Origin: Cyclobacteriaceae bacterium
Lineage (GTDB): Bacteria > Bacteroidota > Bacteroidia > Cytophagales > Cyclobacteriaceae
Direction: 5' to 3'
Length of the DNA: 8,107 nt
NCBI GenBank assembly: GCA_015492915.1
Contig: WGED01000181.1
Coordinates: 1-8,107, forward strand
A program made the translations under genes and the position numbers. The notes under the pieces are model-generated. The model was given only the letters and a program-made list of their open reading frames with translations, had not been told where the DNA came from and made no database searches. This document shows, piece after piece, positions 5,581-8,107 of this stretch. Every line of letters begins with the position of its first letter. The first letter of the stretch is position 1.

Positions 5581-7623
5581 TTATTGCTTGAAACGCAACA
5601 CCTTAAATTCTACCCTTCTGTTGAGCTCCCGGCCATCTTTTTCATCGTCGTTGCTGGCGATTGGTTTTTCCTCGCCATAGCCCACAACGATAAAGCGACC
5701 CTCACTCTGACCTTTCTTTACAAGGTAATCAACCACCGCCTGAGCTCTGCGCAGAGAGAGCCATTTGTTAAACTCTTTGCTGCCTACATTATCGGTATGT
5801 CCTGATATTTCAATCATATACCTCGGATTTTCCTGAAGGACTTTCAGCAGATTATCCAGTTCGGGGTAAGATTCTTTTTTGAGTCTGGCCGTACCAAAAT
5901 CAAAATAGATATTTCTCAACACTTTTTTGTATCCTACCTGTATCTTATCCAGACCTATCTGTCTTCTCAGGGTTTTGGCGGTAGCTGTAGCCGCCGGAAT
6001 GGTAAATGTCAGATTTTTATACATATATCCCGGGCTCTCGGCTGTGATATTATATTTAACCGGCTTATCGCTCATAAACTGCGCTTCAAACATGCCTTTG
6101 CCCAACTTGCTGATCGCAACCATCCTGCTGCTCCCTGCCTGGCTCATCCTTACTGTGGCATCTACAATTTCCTTTGTCTTGCTGTCAACCGTTTTCAACA
6201 CAAGCGTTACAGGCCGGATTGCCGGGGCCTCTATTTCAGGCTCTTCCGCAGGCTCTTCTTCTACCTTTTTGGCTTCTACTTTCATAGGCGGTTTCTCAAG
6301 ATCCGCCAGCCTGATATGATAAATATCCGTAAATCCCATGCCATCAGCCTTGGCGGATGCGTAATATCCGCGCTTTCCGTCGCGGGTACTGACGAAATAA
6401 ATATCGTTGTCAGGTGAATTCATGGGATATCCGAGATTTACCGGCTCGGACCACTCACCCGTTTCCTCGTTGAACACGCTTTTATAAATATCATATCCGC
6501 CCATCCCCTTGTGTCCTTTGCTTGAAAAATAAAGCGTTTTCCCATCATAATCGATAAAAGGGCCGTCTTCGTCATAAGGAGTATTGATAACGGAACCTAT
6601 GTTTTTCGCAGGCCCCCATTCGCCATTCCTATCTTTTTTCGAATAATAAATGTCGAGGTCTTTCTTATCGGGAGTAATGGGCCTGTCGCTTGAAAAATAC
6701 AACGTGTTTCCATCCGGTGAAATAGACACTGAATTCTCCGAAAAAGTACTGTTGATATTTTCATTCAAAGGTTTCGGTTCGGACCATGAGCCATTGGGAT
6801 TTTTCGTCGATACAAAGATATCCCCTCCGTTTTCACTTCGATACAGGTATAATTCTGTTCCGTCAGCGTTGATCGCAAGATTCGAGTCATGATAGAGATT
6901 GTTGATTGGGGGGCCGATATTTTTGGCCGGCTGCCATTTACCCCCAACTTTTTCAGAATAGAATACATCCTCGTAAAAAAGCATGTCATCGAATACGTTC
7001 TCATTGGTATTGCCTTCCTGCCTCCTGGTGGTAAATACCATGAAAGTTTCATCGGCAGTGAGCACCGGCGCAAAGTCGTCCCATTCCGAATTGATGGCCG
7101 GGCCTACATTTTCAATTATGTAATCACGGGGAGCATTGACAAACTCCAAGCCATTCTCACATTCATAAATTCTGCGCTGCACCTCGGGGAGTGAGGTATA
7201 ATCCTCCCCGCTTCGGCGCGTATTGGCCTGAAGCTTTTCAATGTATTGATTGTAGTAATTAATTGCTTTCTCAAATTCGAGCCCGTATTGATATCCCTGA
7301 CCGATGAGATACAAAATATTGAATTTATAATCCGGGTTTAATTTCAGTACGCGCAGCAGGTATTTTGTGGCGTTGGCTTTGGCGTTGGTTTCAAGATAGG
7401 TGCGGCCGGCCATGTAGTTGGCTTCGATATTTTCAGGATCCATCTCTGCCGCCTGTACATATTGTTCGTTCGCCAGAAGGATTACTCTTAGGTTGAAATA
7501 AGCGTCGTTGGCAATTTCAACAAGCTGTTTGGCTGCTTCCTTATTTGCATCCTGACCATAGGCTTGACCGAGGATGACTGAGAATAAGGTTATCAGATAA
7601 AGTTTACGGTAAATGCTCCGCAT
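5581..7623 (-). CDS. PorE-like protein: TPR, PD40 beta-propeller, CRD and OmpA domains
   Basis: This 680-residue exported protein has the four-domain order of PorE, a T9SS component that links the outer-membrane complex to peptidoglycan. The signal peptide (1-23) has a hydrophobic LYLITLFSVILG and likely cleavage AYG|Q. TPR-like helices follow at about 24-160. PD40/WD40-like blades lie at about 167-440 (repeated ISPDGNTLYFSSDR-type strands and GxWSEPxNLG ends, about five). An acidic Pro/Glu/Lys linker (about 443-468) precedes a carboxypeptidase-regulatory-like domain (about 469-555). The OmpA_C domain (about 563-680) has FDFGTARL, GHTDNVGS (608-615) and the peptidoglycan-contact pair Asp611 and Arg626, spaced as in OmpA. 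ATG 7623 is preferred to an in-frame TTG at 7656, because it gives a compact signal peptide. The mature start has no lipobox Cys. Close to the length of P. gingivalis PG1058 (about 670). Because Bacteroidota carry several paralogues with this layout, I leave the symbol empty. Confidence 0.88.
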   Translation of the reverse strand: MRSIYRKLYLITLFSVILGQAYGQDANKEAAKQLVEIANDAYFNLRVILLANEQYVQAAEMDPENIEANYMAGRTYLETNAKANATKYLLRVLKLNPDYKFNILYLIGQGYQYGLEFEKAINYYNQYIEKLQANTRRSGEDYTSLPEVQRRIYECENGLEFVNAPRDYIIENVGPAINSEWDDFAPVLTADETFMVFTTRRQEGNTNENVFDDMLFYEDVFYSEKVGGKWQPAKNIGPPINNLYHDSNLAINADGTELYLYRSENGGDIFVSTKNPNGSWSEPKPLNENINSTFSENSVSISPDGNTLYFSSDRPITPDKKDLDIYYSKKDRNGEWGPAKNIGSVINTPYDEDGPFIDYDGKTLYFSSKGHKGMGGYDIYKSVFNEETGEWSEPVNLGYPMNSPDNDIYFVSTRDGKRGYYASAKADGMGFTDIYHIRLADLEKPPMKVEAKKVEEEPAEEPEIEAPAIRPVTLVLKTVDSKTKEIVDATVRMSQAGSSRMVAISKLGKGMFEAQFMSDKPVKYNITAESPGYMYKNLTFTIPAATATAKTLRRQIGLDKIQVGYKKVLRNIYFDFGTARLKKESYPELDNLLKVLQENPRYMIEISGHTDNVGSKEFNKWLSLRRAQAVVDYLVKKGQSEGRFIVVGYGEEKPIASNDDEKDGRELNRRVEFKVLRFKQ

Positions 7624-7817
7624 ACATATATGTTTGTTGACAAATTCAGGTTTCAAATAACAAAATTTGGCGTCTGAAATTAAAATTGATTTTCAGCAAT
7701 AACAAATGATTGTAATATATTTAGTCTATTGCTTTAATGCAAAGTGCCCAATTCATTAATAAACAAAGTCTTATGAATGACTTATTGTGTAAAATGAGCC
7801 AGAAATCATGTATAATT

Positions 7818-7845
7818 AATGAAAAAAGGTATTTATTTTTTCATT
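7818..7845. repeat. Perfect 10-bp inverted repeat, A/T-rich hairpin
   Basis: Arms AATGAAAAAA (7818-7827) and TTTTTTCATT (7836-7845) are perfectly complementary around the 8-base loop GGTATTTA. The structure would form on either strand and each side ends in T-rich sequence, so it resembles a weak bidirectional terminator. It nevertheless sits between divergent genes, where no transcript is expected to end. It could instead be a protein-binding dyad or the end of an unseen small RNA. Confidence 0.5.
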
Positions 7846-7977
7846 TTCAATATAATAAGGTTTTTTAGCGCCGGCTGCATTCCTTTTATTTGATGTAATA
7901 ATTTGACCCGAACACCAAAAAATAGGCTTTATTTGCAAACCATTTACTCTCTGTATGAAGAAGATGTGATTTCTGTG

Positions 7978-7985
7978 TAAATTTG
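7978..7985 (+). promoter_or_regulatory. TAnnTTTG box, possible -7 element for engB
   Basis: TAAATTTG matches the Bacteroidota -7 consensus exactly on the plus strand and lies 65 bp before the engB-like ATG. No TTG/TTTG is found at a suitable distance upstream, so it is a half-supported promoter. It may instead supply the -33 TTTG (7982-7985) of the next candidate. Confidence 0.3.
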
Positions 7986-8016
7986 ATTGACCTGCAGTGA
8001 GTGATTGTCAAATTTG
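7982..8016 (+). promoter_or_regulatory. Alternative promoter candidate for engB (TTTG-N23-CAAATTTG)
   Basis: TTTG (7982-7985) is followed after 23 bp by CAAATTTG (8009-8016), one mismatch from TAnnTTTG. The 23-bp gap and the 34-bp distance to the ATG closely mirror the ubiE promoter candidate in this window (23 and 32 bp). The -7 box forms most of the palindrome TCAAATTTGA (8008-8017), which might also be an operator. Confidence 0.35.
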
Positions 8017-8050
8017 AAATGCCTGATAATAACATAATCGCAGGAAATAA

Positions 8051-8107
8051 ATGGAAATTCATGACGCCCGGTTTATAAAAAGCAGTGCATCACTGTCGCA
8101 ATGTCCG
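8051..8107 (+). CDS. engB: Start of EngB (YihA/YsxC) ribosome-biogenesis GTPase, 3'-truncated
   Basis: Nineteen codons run open to the right edge and read MEIHDARFIKSSASLSQCP. This closely resembles the N-terminus of Bacteroidota EngB proteins (pattern MEI..A.FV.S...v..CP, followed in the family by a PEYAFIGRSNVGKSSLIN G1 loop). EngB is a TrmE/Era-class GTPase needed for large ribosomal subunit assembly. The G domain lies outside the window, so the call rests on the N-terminal pattern alone. AGGA (8042-8045) lies 5 bp before the ATG and is a reasonable ribosome-binding site. Promoter-like boxes are found at 7978-8016. It is transcribed divergently from the PorE-like gene. Confidence 0.72.
   Translation, partial: MEIHDARFIKSSASLSQCP

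Larger units (their letters stand above)
7624..8050. other. AT-rich divergent intergenic region
   Basis: This is 427 bp between the start of the PorE-like gene (leftward) and the engB-like gene (rightward). It is visibly more AT-rich than the flanking genes apart from a short GC patch (7868-7878). It holds a perfect inverted repeat (7818-7845), a weaker 5-bp hairpin (7766-7783) and promoter-like boxes for the right-hand gene (7978-8017). I found no full TAnnTTTG match reading leftward in front of the PorE-like gene, so its promoter is not identified. I see no tRNA, no riboswitch and no convincing small gene. Confidence 0.7.

Noticed and set aside
6765..7073. Minus-strand 102-codon frame within the PorE-like gene
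   Set aside because: It overlaps the beta-propeller coding region in another frame and shows no family features.
7624..7656. An upstream start (TTG at 7656) adding 11 residues to the PorE-like protein
   Set aside because: TTG is a rare start, and ATG 7623 gives a compact signal peptide with a basic start and clean AYG|Q cleavage.
7766..7783. Hairpin AAGTC / GACTT with an 8-base loop
   Set aside because: Five-bp arms in AT-rich sequence are expected by chance; no T-tract or neighbouring gene end.
7773..7868. A 31-codon plus-strand open frame in the intergenic region (MNDLLCKMSQ...)
   Set aside because: It is short, AT-rich, lacks a ribosome-binding site or recognisable family, and runs through the inverted repeat; likely chance.
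1..8107. Mobile elements, CRISPR arrays, tRNA/rRNA, defence or biosynthetic systems
   Set aside because: I found no transposase, no regularly spaced direct repeats, no tRNA-like cloverleaf, and all sizeable genes have familiar housekeeping or secretion roles.

Overview
The window is from a member of the Bacteroidota. The evidence is several type IX secretion system (T9SS) proteins (a PKD-repeat cargo with a gliding-type C-terminal domain, a PorP/SprF-like partner, PorT, and a PorE-like OmpA protein), a menaquinone methyltransferase, promoter-like TAnnTTTG boxes, and signal peptides that all leave Gln at the mature N-terminus. Base composition is moderately AT-rich. I cannot name the genus; the form of the C-terminal sorting domain resembles that of Cytophagales/Marinilabiliales-type bacteria.

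Layout, left to right. (1) 1-3289, plus strand: the 3' part of a large secreted PKD-repeat protein ending in a type B T9SS sorting domain, joined by an ATGA overlap to a PorP/SprF-family outer-membrane protein. (2) 3290-3308: a 19-bp convergent gap. (3) 3309-5485, minus strand: a compact unit transcribed in the order ubiE/menG, porT, SDR oxidoreductase, with a 52-bp ubiE/porT overlap, a 6-bp porT/SDR gap and a Bacteroidota-type promoter candidate upstream of ubiE. (4) 5581-7623, minus strand: a PorE-like protein with signal peptide, TPR, PD40 beta-propeller, carboxypeptidase-regulatory-like domain and OmpA peptidoglycan-binding domain. (5) 7624-8050: an AT-rich divergent intergenic region with a perfect 10-bp-arm inverted repeat and promoter-like boxes. 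(6) 8051-8107, plus strand: the first 19 codons of a gene that looks like the GTPase EngB (YihA/YsxC).

How the genes fit together: PorT is a core T9SS component. The PorE-like protein could tie the outer-membrane complex to peptidoglycan. The PKD protein is a likely substrate, and the adjacent PorP/SprF protein is its likely dedicated outer-membrane partner. ubiE (menaquinone synthesis), the SDR enzyme and engB (ribosome assembly) are housekeeping genes. I found no mobile element, CRISPR array, tRNA or rRNA. Nothing here convincingly amounts to an undescribed system; the points of interest are gene coupling, domain variants and the structured intergenic region.
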